The position numbers were made by a program, and so were the translations under genes. Positions 36,545 through 45,116 of a DNA stretch of 64,000 nt are shown piece after piece. The stretch's first letter is position 1, and each line of letters starts with the position of its first letter. This DNA is from Flavobacterium granuli (GTDB lineage Bacteria > Bacteroidota > Bacteroidia > Flavobacteriales > Flavobacteriaceae): contig NZ_FQWO01000009.1 in NCBI RefSeq assembly GCF_900129705.1, forward strand, positions 62,001 through 126,000. The letters run 5' to 3'. The notes under the pieces are model-generated. The model ran no database searches, was not told the DNA's origin, and saw nothing but the letters and a program-made list of their open reading frames with translations.

Positions 36545-37045
36545 ATGAAAAAATTAATCGCTTTACTGGTCGTTTTAACAACATTTTCTTGTTCCAACAC
36601 AAATGCTCAAAAAACTGCTTTTTCTAAAGAAGCATTGTCCGAAAAATTATTAGCCCTTGATAATGGTCAAGTTGCATTTAAAGATATATTAAAAAAATAC
36701 AAAGGAAAAACTTTAGTGATCGAAGTTTGGGCTTCCTGGTGTGGTGATTGTGTAAAAGCAATGCCGAAAGTAAAAGAACTGCAAGCTAATAATCCTGATG
36801 TCTCTTATTTATTTATCTCTATGGATAAAACGGCTGACAAATGGAGAGCAGGAATCGAAAAATACCAGATCGAAGGAGATCATTTTATGGCAAACGACCA
36901 AATGAAAGGCGTATTTGCCAAGGCTATCGATGTCGATTGGATTCCGAGATACATCATTGTAGACAAAAAAGGTAAAATTGTGCTTTACCGCGCCATAGAA
37001 ACTGATTTTGACAAAATCAATGAGACCCTATCTAAATTAAAATAA
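36545..37045 (+). CDS. TlpA-like thioredoxin lipoprotein
   Basis: From ATG 36545 the protein has 166 residues with a lipoprotein signal (LIALLVVLTTFSCS). The thioredoxin fold carries the redox motif WCGDC in EVWASWCGDCVKAMP, and a cis-proline in DWIPRYIIVD. It is likely an envelope-anchored thiol reductase. The longer frame from 36515 would add ten residues before the signal and is unlikely. A TAACTTTA near-match to the -7 box is at 36520-36527. Confidence 0.9.
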   Translation: MKKLIALLVVLTTFSCSNTNAQKTAFSKEALSEKLLALDNGQVAFKDILKKYKGKTLVIEVWASWCGDCVKAMPKVKELQANNPDVSYLFISMDKTADKWRAGIEKYQIEGDHFMANDQMKGVFAKAIDVDWIPRYIIVDKKGKIVLYRAIETDFDKINETLSKLK

Positions 37046-37084
37046 AAAACTAATAAAGAATATCTAAATATAACCGAACTGAAA

Positions 37085-37837
37085 ATGAGAAAAAAGATAG
37101 TAGCAGGAAACTGGAAAATGCATAAAAATGCGGAACAAACTGAAGATTTATTGAACGAATTGATAGCCAAAATACCTACAGATACAGAAACACAAGTAAT
37201 CGTAGCTCCTACTTTCGTTAATTTGGCCTCAGCGGTAGCGCACTTAGAATTCACAAACATAAACGTTGCTGCCCAAAATATGCATCAAGCAGAAGCAGGT
37301 GCTTATACTGGCGAAATTTCGGCTGACATGTTACAAAATGTAGGTGTAAACACTGTAATCCTTGGACATTCAGAACGCAGAGCTATTTTCAATGAAACTG
37401 ATGCTTTAATTGCCAGTAAAGTAGATACCGCCTTAGAACATGACATGACTGTTATTTTTTGTTTTGGAGAAGAATTGAAAGACCGTCAATCTGCCAATCA
37501 TTTCAATGTAGTGGAAAACCAATTAAAAGACGGATTATTTCATACTAAAGAATCTGACTGGGGAAATATTGTTTTGGCCTACGAACCAGTTTGGGCAATT
37601 GGAACGGGAGAAACTGCTTCTCCTGAACAAGCTCAAGAAATGCATGAATTCATCAGAGAAATTGTACGTAAAAACTATGGTAAAGAAGTGGCTGAAGAAG
37701 TATCAATCCTTTATGGTGGAAGCGTAAAACCGGAAAATGCCAAAGAAATTTTCTCTAAAGCTGATGTAGACGGTGGTCTTATTGGTGGTGCTGCCCTAAA
37801 AGCAGATGATTTTGCCGCTATTGTCAATGCAATCTAA
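37085..37837 (+). CDS. tpiA: Triosephosphate isomerase TpiA
   Basis: TpiA interconverts dihydroxyacetone phosphate and glyceraldehyde 3-phosphate. The 250-residue barrel has NWKMHKN (catalytic Lys), LGHSERR (catalytic His), YEPVWAIGTG (catalytic Glu) and LYGGSVKPEN (phosphate loop). It begins 39 bp after the TlpA-like gene and ends before a clear terminator. Confidence 0.98.
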   Translation: MRKKIVAGNWKMHKNAEQTEDLLNELIAKIPTDTETQVIVAPTFVNLASAVAHLEFTNINVAAQNMHQAEAGAYTGEISADMLQNVGVNTVILGHSERRAIFNETDALIASKVDTALEHDMTVIFCFGEELKDRQSANHFNVVENQLKDGLFHTKESDWGNIVLAYEPVWAIGTGETASPEQAQEMHEFIREIVRKNYGKEVAEEVSILYGGSVKPENAKEIFSKADVDGGLIGGAALKADDFAAIVNAI

Positions 37838-37857
37838 CAATCCGAATAAATATATAA

Positions 37858-37891
37858 AAAAGCGGTAAAATAGTATTTACCGCTTTTTTTA
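37858..37891 (+). terminator. Terminator of tpiA
   Basis: AGCGGTAAA pairs with TTTACCGCT around a 6-nt loop, extended by A/T pairs and followed by eight T. Confidence 0.9.
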
Positions 37892-37921
37892 TTTTTATAA
37901 TATTCCATAAAAGAGAAATAC

Positions 37922-37929
37922 TACCTTTG
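37922..37929 (+). promoter_or_regulatory. Candidate -7 box for prmA
   Basis: TACCTTTG is a perfect TAnnTTTG box 14 bp before ATG 37944. The -33 TTG is missing at the expected spacing. Confidence 0.5.
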
Positions 37930-37943
37930 CAAAAAAAATAAAC

Positions 37944-38777
37944 ATGTCAAATATTTATATTGGTTATCATTTCAACATAGAACCAAAAGAACTGGGTTCA
38001 GAGATATTAATAGCCGAATTAGGCGAAACCGCTTTTGAAAGTTTTACAGAAACTGAAACCGGTATTTCGGCTTTTGTTCAAAAAGATTTGTGGGACGAAG
38101 CCATTTTGGAAAACATCCATATTTTGAAATCCGAAGAATTTAAAATTGATTATACTTTCGAAGAAATCGATCAAGTCAACTGGAATGAGGAATGGGAGAA
38201 GAATTTTGAACCTATCGATGTAGATGGAAACTGTCATGTTCGTGCTCCTTTTCACCCTAAAACTGATGCAGAATTCGATATCGTAATCGAGCCTAAAATG
38301 AGTTTTGGAACAGGACACCACGAGACCACTCACATGATGATCCAGCATTTATTGGAAATCGATGTTCGAGGCATGAAAACACTCGATATGGGATGCGGAA
38401 CGGCAATTTTGGCTATTCTTGCCGAAATGAAAGGAGCTCAACCTATTGATGCCATTGATATCGACAACTGGTGTTATCTGAATTCGATTGAGAATGCTGA
38501 GCGCAACAACTGCAAGCACATTAGCGTTTATGAAGGCGAAGCTTCTTTATTGAAAGACAAAAAATACGATTTGATTATTGCCAACATCAACAGAAACATT
38601 TTGTTGAATGATATGCAAAGTTATGTCGATTGCTTGAATCCAAAAGGAATTCTGCTTTTAAGCGGTTTTTATGTAGAAGATATTCCATTTATCGAAGCTT
38701 CTTGTGTTGAAAAAGGCTTAACTTATGTTAAAAAATTTGAAAGGAATAACTGGGTTTCCTTAAAATTCGTAAATTAG
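37944..38777 (+). CDS. prmA: Ribosomal protein L11 methyltransferase PrmA
   Basis: PrmA trimethylates ribosomal protein uL11. The 277-residue protein has the N-terminal substrate domain, then PKMSFGTGHHETT, SAM motif I LDMGCGTAILAI, an acidic motif II (IDAIDIDNW) and the NINRN catalytic loop. The FGTGxHxTT motif separates PrmA from other methyltransferases. Confidence 0.95.
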   Translation: MSNIYIGYHFNIEPKELGSEILIAELGETAFESFTETETGISAFVQKDLWDEAILENIHILKSEEFKIDYTFEEIDQVNWNEEWEKNFEPIDVDGNCHVRAPFHPKTDAEFDIVIEPKMSFGTGHHETTHMMIQHLLEIDVRGMKTLDMGCGTAILAILAEMKGAQPIDAIDIDNWCYLNSIENAERNNCKHISVYEGEASLLKDKKYDLIIANINRNILLNDMQSYVDCLNPKGILLLSGFYVEDIPFIEASCVEKGLTYVKKFERNNWVSLKFVN

Positions 38778-38967
38778 TATCACTATTGTAAGCAATTACA
38801 AATCAACAAGAAAGACCTTAAAAGACAATCCTAGTTACTTTCGAAAAATTAAATGCATTAATGAAGACCATAAATTCCCTTTTGAATCAATACAAAAGTT
38901 TGTGTTTTGTATTTTTAAAAAACGAAGAGTCAACTGTATTTTTATTTAACCCCAAAATTAATTAAAA

Positions 38968-39243
38968 ATGAGCACTAAAGTAAAAATAAGAGAGAGAGTC
39001 AGCGTAAAAGAAGTAACATCTATAAACAACGAAATCATAGTTTACAATGATGATGTGAATACTTTTGACCATGTAATTGACACCTTAATGCGGGTATGCG
39101 ATCATACTCCTGAGCAAGCGGAACAATGCTCGTTAATTGTACATTACAACGGGAAATGTACGGTGAAAACCGGTCCTTTGGACAAATTGAAACCGCAATG
39201 CATCCAATTGCTCGAAGCAGGATTGAGTGCTGAGATTATTTAA
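38968..39243 (+). CDS. clpS: ATP-dependent Clp protease adaptor ClpS
   Basis: ClpS delivers N-degron substrates to ClpAP/ClpCP. The 91-residue protein has the core pattern VYNDDVNTFDHVIDTLMRVCDHTPEQAEQCSLIVHYNGKC, where the NDD and the H of IVHYNGK form the N-degron pocket. The 190-bp upstream gap holds a 34-codon ORF (38861-38965) of doubtful value. Confidence 0.94.
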   Translation: MSTKVKIRERVSVKEVTSINNEIIVYNDDVNTFDHVIDTLMRVCDHTPEQAEQCSLIVHYNGKCTVKTGPLDKLKPQCIQLLEAGLSAEII

Positions 39244-39294
39244 TCCGCAAAAACGCACTTTACAAATTATTTTTTATTCCAAATAATTCACAAA

Positions 39295-39332
39295 ACATTC
39301 TATTTTATTCTATATTTGAATAAATAGAATGT
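39295..39332 (+). promoter_or_regulatory. Palindrome spanning the -7 box of the sterol desaturase gene
   Basis: ACATTCTATTTTATTC (39295-39310) and GAATAAATAGAATGT (39318-39332) form an inverted repeat with one bulged T. The centre holds TATATTTG (39311-39318), a perfect -7 box. The gene's ATG is at 39339, so the leader would be ~15 nt. This suggests an operator overlapping the promoter; a T-run at the 3' edge also allows a weak clpS terminator. Confidence 0.5.
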
Positions 39333-39338
39333 TTTTTT

Positions 39339-40610
39339 ATGGAAGAATATGGTAAAATACTAATTATCGCTATGCCCATTTTTCTGTTACTAATAGTGAT
39401 AGAAAAAGCATATGGAATCTACATTAAAGAAGATAATGTGCCATTGATGGATAGTGTTTCCAGCATCAGCTCAGGAATGACTAATGCCGTAAAAGATGTT
39501 TTGGGACTCAGTCTGACTTTTATTTCCTATGAATGGATGCTTTCTAAAGTAGCCGTTTTTCATATGGAAACCAGCATCTTTACTTATCTGGTTGCTTTTA
39601 TTATCATTGATTTTTATGGCTATTGGACCCATCGATTAGCACATCAAATCAATTTTTTCTGGAATAAACACGCCATTCATCATAGCAGCGAAGAATTCAA
39701 TCTGGCTTGTGCTCTGAGGCAGACGGTTTCCAGTTTTGTAAATCTGTTTACCTTTTTACTTATTCCGGCAGCCATTCTTGGCGTTCCGGCAGTAGTCATT
39801 GCCATTACGCTTCCTATCCAATTGTTTTTGCAGTTTTGGTATCATACCAAACACATTAAAAAAATGGGTTTTCTGGAACATATTTTGGTTACACCATCGC
39901 ATCATAGAGTCCATCACGCCATCAATCCGGAATACATTGATAAAAATCATTCCCAGATATTTATTTTTTGGGACAAATGGTTTGGTACTTTTCAGGAAGA
40001 ATTAGAGACTGCACCAGCCGTTTTTGGAATTACGAGACCGGCCCAGACCTGGAATCCCATCCGAATCAATTTTCAGCATTTGAGCTTATTAATTTCTGAT
40101 GCATGGCGGGCAGAAAACTGGAAGGATAAATTTACTATTTGGTTTAAACCAACAGGCTGGCGTCCTGAAAATTTTGAAGAAAAATATCCCGTAAATAAGA
40201 TCACAGATGTATATAATTTTAATAAATACGGTACTGAAAATTCAACCAAATTAATATCTTGGTCTGTAGCCCAAGTTTTGATTACCTTATTATTTGTCAG
40301 CTTTTTATTCAACAATATCGCGGCAATTGGTCTGCCGGATATATTTATTTATGGATTGTTTCTTTTCATTACCATCTACAGCTATTCAGAACTGATGGAT
40401 TGCCGAAATTTTTCTCTTTTTTGGGAAAGCCTTCGATTCCTTTTTGGAATGGGTATTCTTTACCATTATGGCAATTGGTTTGGGCTTAACGACCACTTTC
40501 CAGCTGTCAATTACGTCATTGCTAGTTATCTTTTAATGTCATTGCTAATGACTGTCTATTTTGTTGTTTTCGAATTTAAAACTAAAAAAGAAATGCTTGT
40601 CAATTCCTAA
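39339..40610 (+). CDS. Sterol desaturase / fatty acid hydroxylase family membrane protein
   Basis: The 423-residue protein has several membrane helices and the histidine clusters of the di-iron family: HRLAH, HAIHHSS and SHHRVHH. The N-terminal ~270 residues are the hydroxylase domain; the C-terminal ~130 form further helices. It is followed after 33 bp by a lysoplasmalogenase-like gene, the same pairing seen in eukaryotic-type alkylglycerol monooxygenases (TMEM195) and TMEM86 proteins. A role in ether-lipid cleavage is therefore attractive, but substrate is not proven by sequence. Confidence 0.9.
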   Translation: MEEYGKILIIAMPIFLLLIVIEKAYGIYIKEDNVPLMDSVSSISSGMTNAVKDVLGLSLTFISYEWMLSKVAVFHMETSIFTYLVAFIIIDFYGYWTHRLAHQINFFWNKHAIHHSSEEFNLACALRQTVSSFVNLFTFLLIPAAILGVPAVVIAITLPIQLFLQFWYHTKHIKKMGFLEHILVTPSHHRVHHAINPEYIDKNHSQIFIFWDKWFGTFQEELETAPAVFGITRPAQTWNPIRINFQHLSLLISDAWRAENWKDKFTIWFKPTGWRPENFEEKYPVNKITDVYNFNKYGTENSTKLISWSVAQVLITLLFVSFLFNNIAAIGLPDIFIYGLFLFITIYSYSELMDCRNFSLFWESLRFLFGMGILYHYGNWFGLNDHFPAVNYVIASYLLMSLLMTVYFVVFEFKTKKEMLVNS

Positions 40611-40643
40611 AATCCTTTCTAAAAAATCATCAATTTCGCACCT

Positions 40644-41315
40644 ATGAAAACGAATACTTTTTTACTCAGTTATATCGGTTTTGGTTTCATTTACCTACTT
40701 ATCATTCTCATAGGAATGGAAGATGTTGCCTGGTTTTTAAAACCGTTTTTGATTCCGTTTTTACTGTTTGCAGTCTATTTTTATAATGATTTTTTATCCA
40801 AAAAATTCTTATTAACAGCCTTGTTCTTTTCTTGGATTGGAGATATTATTTTACTTTTTGCAGAGCGTGATGAATTGTTTTTCATATCAGGATTAATTGC
40901 ATTTTTGATTTCACATATTGTTTACATTCTTTTATTTAACAAGCAACTAAAAGAAAAAAACAAAAGAAACAAAGCCTTTTATTGGATTGGCGTGACCTTA
41001 ATTATTGTCTATTTGTTTGTGATGCTTACCATTTTATTACCAAGTCTTGGAGATTTACAGCTTCCCGTTTTGGTTTATGCCATAGTGCTTTCTACGATGT
41101 TATTGTTTGCCTTCAAAGGTTTTCTAAGCTGGACAAAACCCGCAAATAGTTACGTTTTACTGGGCGCTATTATTTTTGTAAGTTCTGATAGCATACTGGC
41201 ATTTGATAAGTTCCATGAGCCTATTGCTATGAGTTCGTTCCTGATTATGGTTACTTATCTCGCAGCCCAATTTTTAATTGTGAACGGTATTTTAAAATTA
41301 AATCAAAAAAAATAG
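40644..41315 (+). CDS. Lysoplasmalogenase (YhhN/TMEM86 family)
   Basis: The 223-residue protein has about eight membrane helices. Family motifs are visible: LKPFLIPFLLF, FFSWIGDIILLF and SSDSILAFDKF, the last two carrying acidic residues proposed as catalytic. YhhN/TMEM86 enzymes hydrolyse the vinyl-ether bond of lysoplasmalogens. It lies 33 bp after the di-iron hydroxylase gene and is likely co-transcribed. Confidence 0.88.
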   Translation: MKTNTFLLSYIGFGFIYLLIILIGMEDVAWFLKPFLIPFLLFAVYFYNDFLSKKFLLTALFFSWIGDIILLFAERDELFFISGLIAFLISHIVYILLFNKQLKEKNKRNKAFYWIGVTLIIVYLFVMLTILLPSLGDLQLPVLVYAIVLSTMLLFAFKGFLSWTKPANSYVLLGAIIFVSSDSILAFDKFHEPIAMSSFLIMVTYLAAQFLIVNGILKLNQKK

Positions 41316-41342
41316 CATTCTCTTTTTTAGAAAATGCTATTT
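41308..41342 (-). terminator. Terminator of the YeeE operon, overlapping the lysoplasmalogenase stop
   Basis: On the minus strand AATAGCATT pairs with AATGCTATT and is followed by a run of eight T. The hairpin includes the stop codon of the plus-strand gene. On the plus strand the T-run is weak. Confidence 0.75.
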
Positions 41343-41365
41343 GTAATTTTAATTTTTTATGCTTT

Positions 41366-41779
41366 TTAATGTGGCAATTTATTTTGGAATAATCCATAAA
41401 TAAAAGTTCCTACTAAAGCGCCCAAAAGCACTATGCCTACACTCCAAAAACCGGCACCCAGCAATATGAAAATTGGTCCTGGACAAGAACCAACCAACGC
41501 CCAGCCTAATCCAAAAAACAATCCACCGATCCAATAACGAGCAGAACCTTTTTCTTTATCCTGGATCTCAATAGGAGCACCGTCAATATCTTTTATATTT
41601 TTCCTTTTTATAATTTGGATTCCAATAACTCCCGTAAGAATGGCAACCATAATGATTCCATACATGTGGAAGGACTGAAACTGGAACATTTCATAAATTC
41701 GATACCAAGAAACCGCTTCAGATTTTGTAAGTACAACTCCAAAAACAAAACCAACTAGTAAATATTTTAATACTTTCAT
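41366..41779 (-). CDS. YeeE/YedE half-protein (DUF6691 type)
   Basis: The 137-residue membrane protein has four helices. It carries GLGWALVGSCPGP, the cysteine motif of one half of YeeE/TsuA-type thiosulfate transporters. In E. coli-type YeeE the two halves are fused and conserved cysteines pass thiosulfate; here they are separate genes 3 nt apart. Together with the next entry it would form a two-subunit transporter. Confidence 0.9.
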   Translation of the reverse strand: MKVLKYLLVGFVFGVVLTKSEAVSWYRIYEMFQFQSFHMYGIIMVAILTGVIGIQIIKRKNIKDIDGAPIEIQDKEKGSARYWIGGLFFGLGWALVGSCPGPIFILLGAGFWSVGIVLLGALVGTFIYGLFQNKLPH

Positions 41780-41782
41780 GTT

Positions 41783-42340
41783 TTAAAAAATTAAGGGTAA
41801 TAAAAAATGAGCCATAATCAAGCCGCCGATAAAAAAACCAATTACGGCTTTCAAAGAAGGAATTTGCAAATTACTCAAGCCTGAAATAGCATGTCCCGAA
41901 GTACAGCCACCGGCATAACGAGAACCAAAACCAATTAAAATTCCTCCAATAAGTAAGAGAATGATATGTTTTGGCGACTCAAAAATCTGACTTCCAAAAA
42001 GGGCATCCGGCATTAATTTACCATTTGGCGCATCAATTCCCAATTGGGCTAGCTGCTCAATTGTTTTAGGGTTAATGCTAACATTTGAAGCATCTGCCAT
42101 AAAATGAACAGCCACAAAACCACCTAACATCGCTCCTAAAACCACTACCAAGTTCCAGCGTTGCGCTTTCCAATCAAAATCAAAAAAACCTACTCTTTTC
42201 CCTAATCCTGCCATAGAACATAGTGATCGCAAATTAGAGGACATCCCGAAGGTCTTACCAAAATAAATCAATGATAGCATAATTACGCCAATCAAAAAAC
42301 CAGAGACATACCATGCCCATGTTTGAAAAATAAAATCCAT
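41783..42340 (-). CDS. YeeE/YedE half-protein (thiosulfate/sulfur-compound transporter)
   Basis: From ATG 42340 the protein has 185 residues; the frame is open upstream but ATG 42340 directly precedes the first helix (FIFQTWAWYVSGFLIGVIML). It has the motif GFGSRYAGGCTSGHAISGL, with the conserved cysteine and histidine of YeeE/YedE proteins, and a second cysteine in RSLCSMAGLG. It is the first gene of the pair. Family knowledge suggests uptake of thiosulfate or related sulfane-sulfur compounds. Confidence 0.9.
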   Translation of the reverse strand: MDFIFQTWAWYVSGFLIGVIMLSLIYFGKTFGMSSNLRSLCSMAGLGKRVGFFDFDWKAQRWNLVVVLGAMLGGFVAVHFMADASNVSINPKTIEQLAQLGIDAPNGKLMPDALFGSQIFESPKHIILLLIGGILIGFGSRYAGGCTSGHAISGLSNLQIPSLKAVIGFFIGGLIMAHFLLPLIF

Positions 42341-42358
42341 ATTACATATTTTTTGGGG

Positions 42359-42366
42359 CAAATATA
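42359..42366 (-). promoter_or_regulatory. Candidate -7 box for the YeeE operon
   Basis: The minus strand reads TATATTTG, a perfect match, with the inferred start near 42354, 14 nt before the ATG. No TTG lies at the expected spacing. Confidence 0.5.
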
Positions 42367-42511
42367 AGAACCTTTTTAAACAATCCTTGGTTCTTTGGGG
42401 ACTTAGTCCTGTTATGTCTTCTCTAAAATGAGAAAAATCCATCACAATCTTAACCCTAGAAAACATCTAAACACTTCAAAAAAAAATCAAAATTCAGAAT
42501 ATACTTCGAGT

Positions 42512-42525
42512 GTGACATATGTTAC
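42512..42525. promoter_or_regulatory. Crp/Fnr-like palindrome between YeeE and RND operons
   Basis: GTGACATATGTTAC is a 14-bp inverted repeat with one mismatched pair. Its centre is 29.5 bp before the -7 box TACCTTTG (42548-42555), that is about -41.5 from an inferred start near 42560. This is the classic class II activator position of Crp/Fnr proteins. Confidence 0.5.
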
Positions 42526-42547
42526 TGTGTATGCTTTTGTGTCCGTC

Positions 42548-42555
42548 TACCTTTG
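42548..42555 (+). promoter_or_regulatory. -7 box of the TolC-RND operon
   Basis: TACCTTTG matches TAnnTTTG exactly, 20 bp before ATG 42576. There is no TTG at 17-23 bp upstream; the Crp/Fnr-like palindrome sits there instead, consistent with activator dependence. Confidence 0.5.
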
Positions 42556-42575
42556 CTTCATCAATTAGAAAAATT

Positions 42576-43889
42576 ATGAAGAAACTAAATTTTATACTGC
42601 TACTGGGAACGCTTTCTTTTCCCATCCTTGGCTTTGGTCAGGATACTTTACCGATTTCTAAAAAAGAAATTTGGCAAAAAGCTTCCGAAAGAAACAGACA
42701 AATTAAAATGGCTCAACAGGATTACAAATCGGCTCAGGCGGATTACCGCCAGTCCAATTCATTATTCTTACCCAATATTACAGCATCTCATACCGCAATT
42801 TCAACCACCAATCCGTTGATGGCTTTTGGGTCTAAACTGAATCAGGAAATCCTGACAGCTTCCGATTTTAATCCAGCCTTATTGAACAATCCTGTGAAAA
42901 CGCAAAATTTTGCCACTAAAATTGAGGTATTACAGCCCTTAATCAATATGGACGGATTCTACGCACGTCAGGCTGCCAAAGCCAAAATGGATGCTTTTGC
43001 TTTGCGAACGGAACGCAGCAAAGAATACCTGGAACTCGAAGTCAACAAAGCTTTCATGGAACTGCAATTGGCTTATAAAGCAGTGAGTGTTTTAGAAAAA
43101 GCCTCTGCTACAGCCGATGCCAACATGAAACTGATTAAAAATTATTTCGAGCAGGGAATTCTCCAAAAAACAGACCTGCTTTCGATGCAACTTCGTGTCA
43201 ATGAAATTAAAAATCAATGGCAATATGCCAAAAGTAATGTTCAAAATGCCTCGGATTATTTGGGATTTCTTTTGAATGAAGAAATGAGTAACAAAATCTA
43301 TAAACCAGTCGAATCATTAGAAAACACAATTGCTATTGAAAATGCCCCTACCCTGCTTTCGAATAACAGAAAGGACATTCAGGCAATGGATAAATCATCC
43401 GAAGCTTACAGAAAAATGTTGCAATCGACCAAAATGAATTTCTTACCCAGATTGAATGCTTTTGGAAGTTATGAATTGTATGATCATACTTTATTTGGAA
43501 CCAATGCCAAAGGCTATTTAGTAGGAGCCCAATTGTCATGGAATGTCTTTGATGGCTACAAATCCATTGGGAAAATGGAAAAGGCCAAAGCCGATTTCCA
43601 GAAAGCAACACTTGAAAACCAAGAATACAAAGCCAAAAGCCAACTGGAGCTGAGTAAAACCAATCGCCAGCTAAAAGATGCCGAAAACAAAGTGAATTTG
43701 TCTAAACTGGCTTTGGAACAATCACAGGAAGCCTATAGAATACGAAGCAATCGATTTACTCAAGGACTCGAAAAAACAACAGATCTATTGCAATCTGAAA
43801 CCCAAATGTCCCAAAAAGAATTGGAATTCCTGCAAGCCGTTTTCGAATACAATTTCACCAAAGAATATTTACAGTTTTTAACCAAATAG
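42576..43889 (+). CDS. TolC-family outer membrane efflux protein
   Basis: From ATG 42576 the protein has 437 residues with a signal peptide ending ILGFGQ. The mature chain has the long coiled-coil helices and two internal OEP repeats of the TolC family, for example KAFMELQLAYKAVSVLEKA and YEQGILQKTDLL-like NYFEQGILQKTDLLSMQLRV. The frame is open upstream, but those 19 codons cover the promoter. It is the outer-membrane channel of the tripartite pump encoded by the next two genes. Confidence 0.92.
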   Translation: MKKLNFILLLGTLSFPILGFGQDTLPISKKEIWQKASERNRQIKMAQQDYKSAQADYRQSNSLFLPNITASHTAISTTNPLMAFGSKLNQEILTASDFNPALLNNPVKTQNFATKIEVLQPLINMDGFYARQAAKAKMDAFALRTERSKEYLELEVNKAFMELQLAYKAVSVLEKASATADANMKLIKNYFEQGILQKTDLLSMQLRVNEIKNQWQYAKSNVQNASDYLGFLLNEEMSNKIYKPVESLENTIAIENAPTLLSNNRKDIQAMDKSSEAYRKMLQSTKMNFLPRLNAFGSYELYDHTLFGTNAKGYLVGAQLSWNVFDGYKSIGKMEKAKADFQKATLENQEYKAKSQLELSKTNRQLKDAENKVNLSKLALEQSQEAYRIRSNRFTQGLEKTTDLLQSETQMSQKELEFLQAVFEYNFTKEYLQFLTK

Positions 43890-43971
43890 TTATTCCATTT
43901 CTTAATCTAATATAACTGCGAGCTCATAAAAAAGTTAGCTGATTTTAAAGAAAAACCTTAAAACAACAAAA

Positions 43972-45054
43972 ATGAAAAAAATATTTATCCCAATCCTAGC
44001 TGTAGCCCTTGCCTTTTTATCTTCCTGTAATGGAGAAAAAAAAGAAGCCTCTGCTAAGGAAGTTGCTATCCCCGTAAAAGTAAGTGGGACAACTCAAAAC
44101 AACGACAGCCAATTTGTAACGGCCAGCGGAAAAATAACGGCCGAAAACAGTGCTACTATCAGTACACGAATGATGGGTTATGTTACTAAAATCCCGGTGC
44201 AACTGGGGCAAAAAGTGACTGCGGGACAATTATTAGTCAGCATCAACAACACCGATTTGTTAGCCAAAAAAGCACAAGTCGATGCCAGCATTCTACAAGC
44301 CACAGCTGCTTATACTAATGCCAAAAAAGATTATGAGCGTTTTGTCAATTTATTCAAACAACAAAGTGCATCCCAAAAAGAACTCGACGACATGACCGCT
44401 CGTTATGAAATGGCCAAAGCCGGACTTGAAGGTGCCAGACAAATGCGAAATGAAATAGCTGCCCAATTCTCTTATTCGAATATTACGGCACCTTTCTCAG
44501 GAGTGGTGACCAATACTTTTGTAAAAGAAGGCGATATGGCTAATCCCGGAATGCCATTGTTAAGCATCGAAGCTGCTTCAAAATTACAGGTAACAGCAAT
44601 GGTTTCAGAAAATGATATTGCTTCGATACAAAAAGGAATGCCGGTAAATATTTTGGTAAAATCTTCTAATACAAAACTAACTGGAAAAGTGAGCGAACTG
44701 AGCCTTTCGGCCACCAATACAGGCGGACAATATTTGGTAAAAATCAATCTGGATAAAACGGATAGTACGGTATTATCAGGAATGTTTGTAAACGTGCAGT
44801 TTCCCGTTACCAATAAAGCAACAACACCAACAAATGAAATGGTTTGGGTTCCGCAATCGGCATTAATCAAACAAGGGCAGCTCACTGGAATCTATACCAT
44901 CGGAACAGGAAATACTGCTATTTTAAGATGGTTACGTACCGGAAAAAACATCGGCAATCAAGTCGAAATACTATCGGGTTTATCGGCTAACGAAAATTAT
45001 ATCGTTTCGGCTGAAGGGAAGTTATACAATGGCGCTTTAGTTAGTATTAAGTGA
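43972..45054 (+). CDS. RND efflux periplasmic adaptor lipoprotein
   Basis: The 360-residue membrane-fusion protein has a lipoprotein signal with lipobox LSSC. It follows the usual order: beta-barrel strand, lipoyl half (ISTRMMGYVTKIPVQLGQKVTAGQLL), alpha-hairpin (about 100-150), second lipoyl half (YSNITAPFSGVVTNTFVKEGD), then beta-barrel and membrane-proximal domains. It connects the permease to TolC. Confidence 0.93.
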   Translation: MKKIFIPILAVALAFLSSCNGEKKEASAKEVAIPVKVSGTTQNNDSQFVTASGKITAENSATISTRMMGYVTKIPVQLGQKVTAGQLLVSINNTDLLAKKAQVDASILQATAAYTNAKKDYERFVNLFKQQSASQKELDDMTARYEMAKAGLEGARQMRNEIAAQFSYSNITAPFSGVVTNTFVKEGDMANPGMPLLSIEAASKLQVTAMVSENDIASIQKGMPVNILVKSSNTKLTGKVSELSLSATNTGGQYLVKINLDKTDSTVLSGMFVNVQFPVTNKATTPTNEMVWVPQSALIKQGQLTGIYTIGTGNTAILRWLRTGKNIGNQVEILSGLSANENYIVSAEGKLYNGALVSIK

Positions 45055-45116
45055 TCAGTAAATAGTGTGCGGTTTTGGGGGATAACCTGAGACTTTAAAA
45101 CTTAAAAAATAAAATT

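Noticed and set aside
44472..44885. 137-codon minus-strand open frame in the RND adaptor
   Set aside because: Adaptor motifs are clear on the plus strand; the antisense frame is a shadow.
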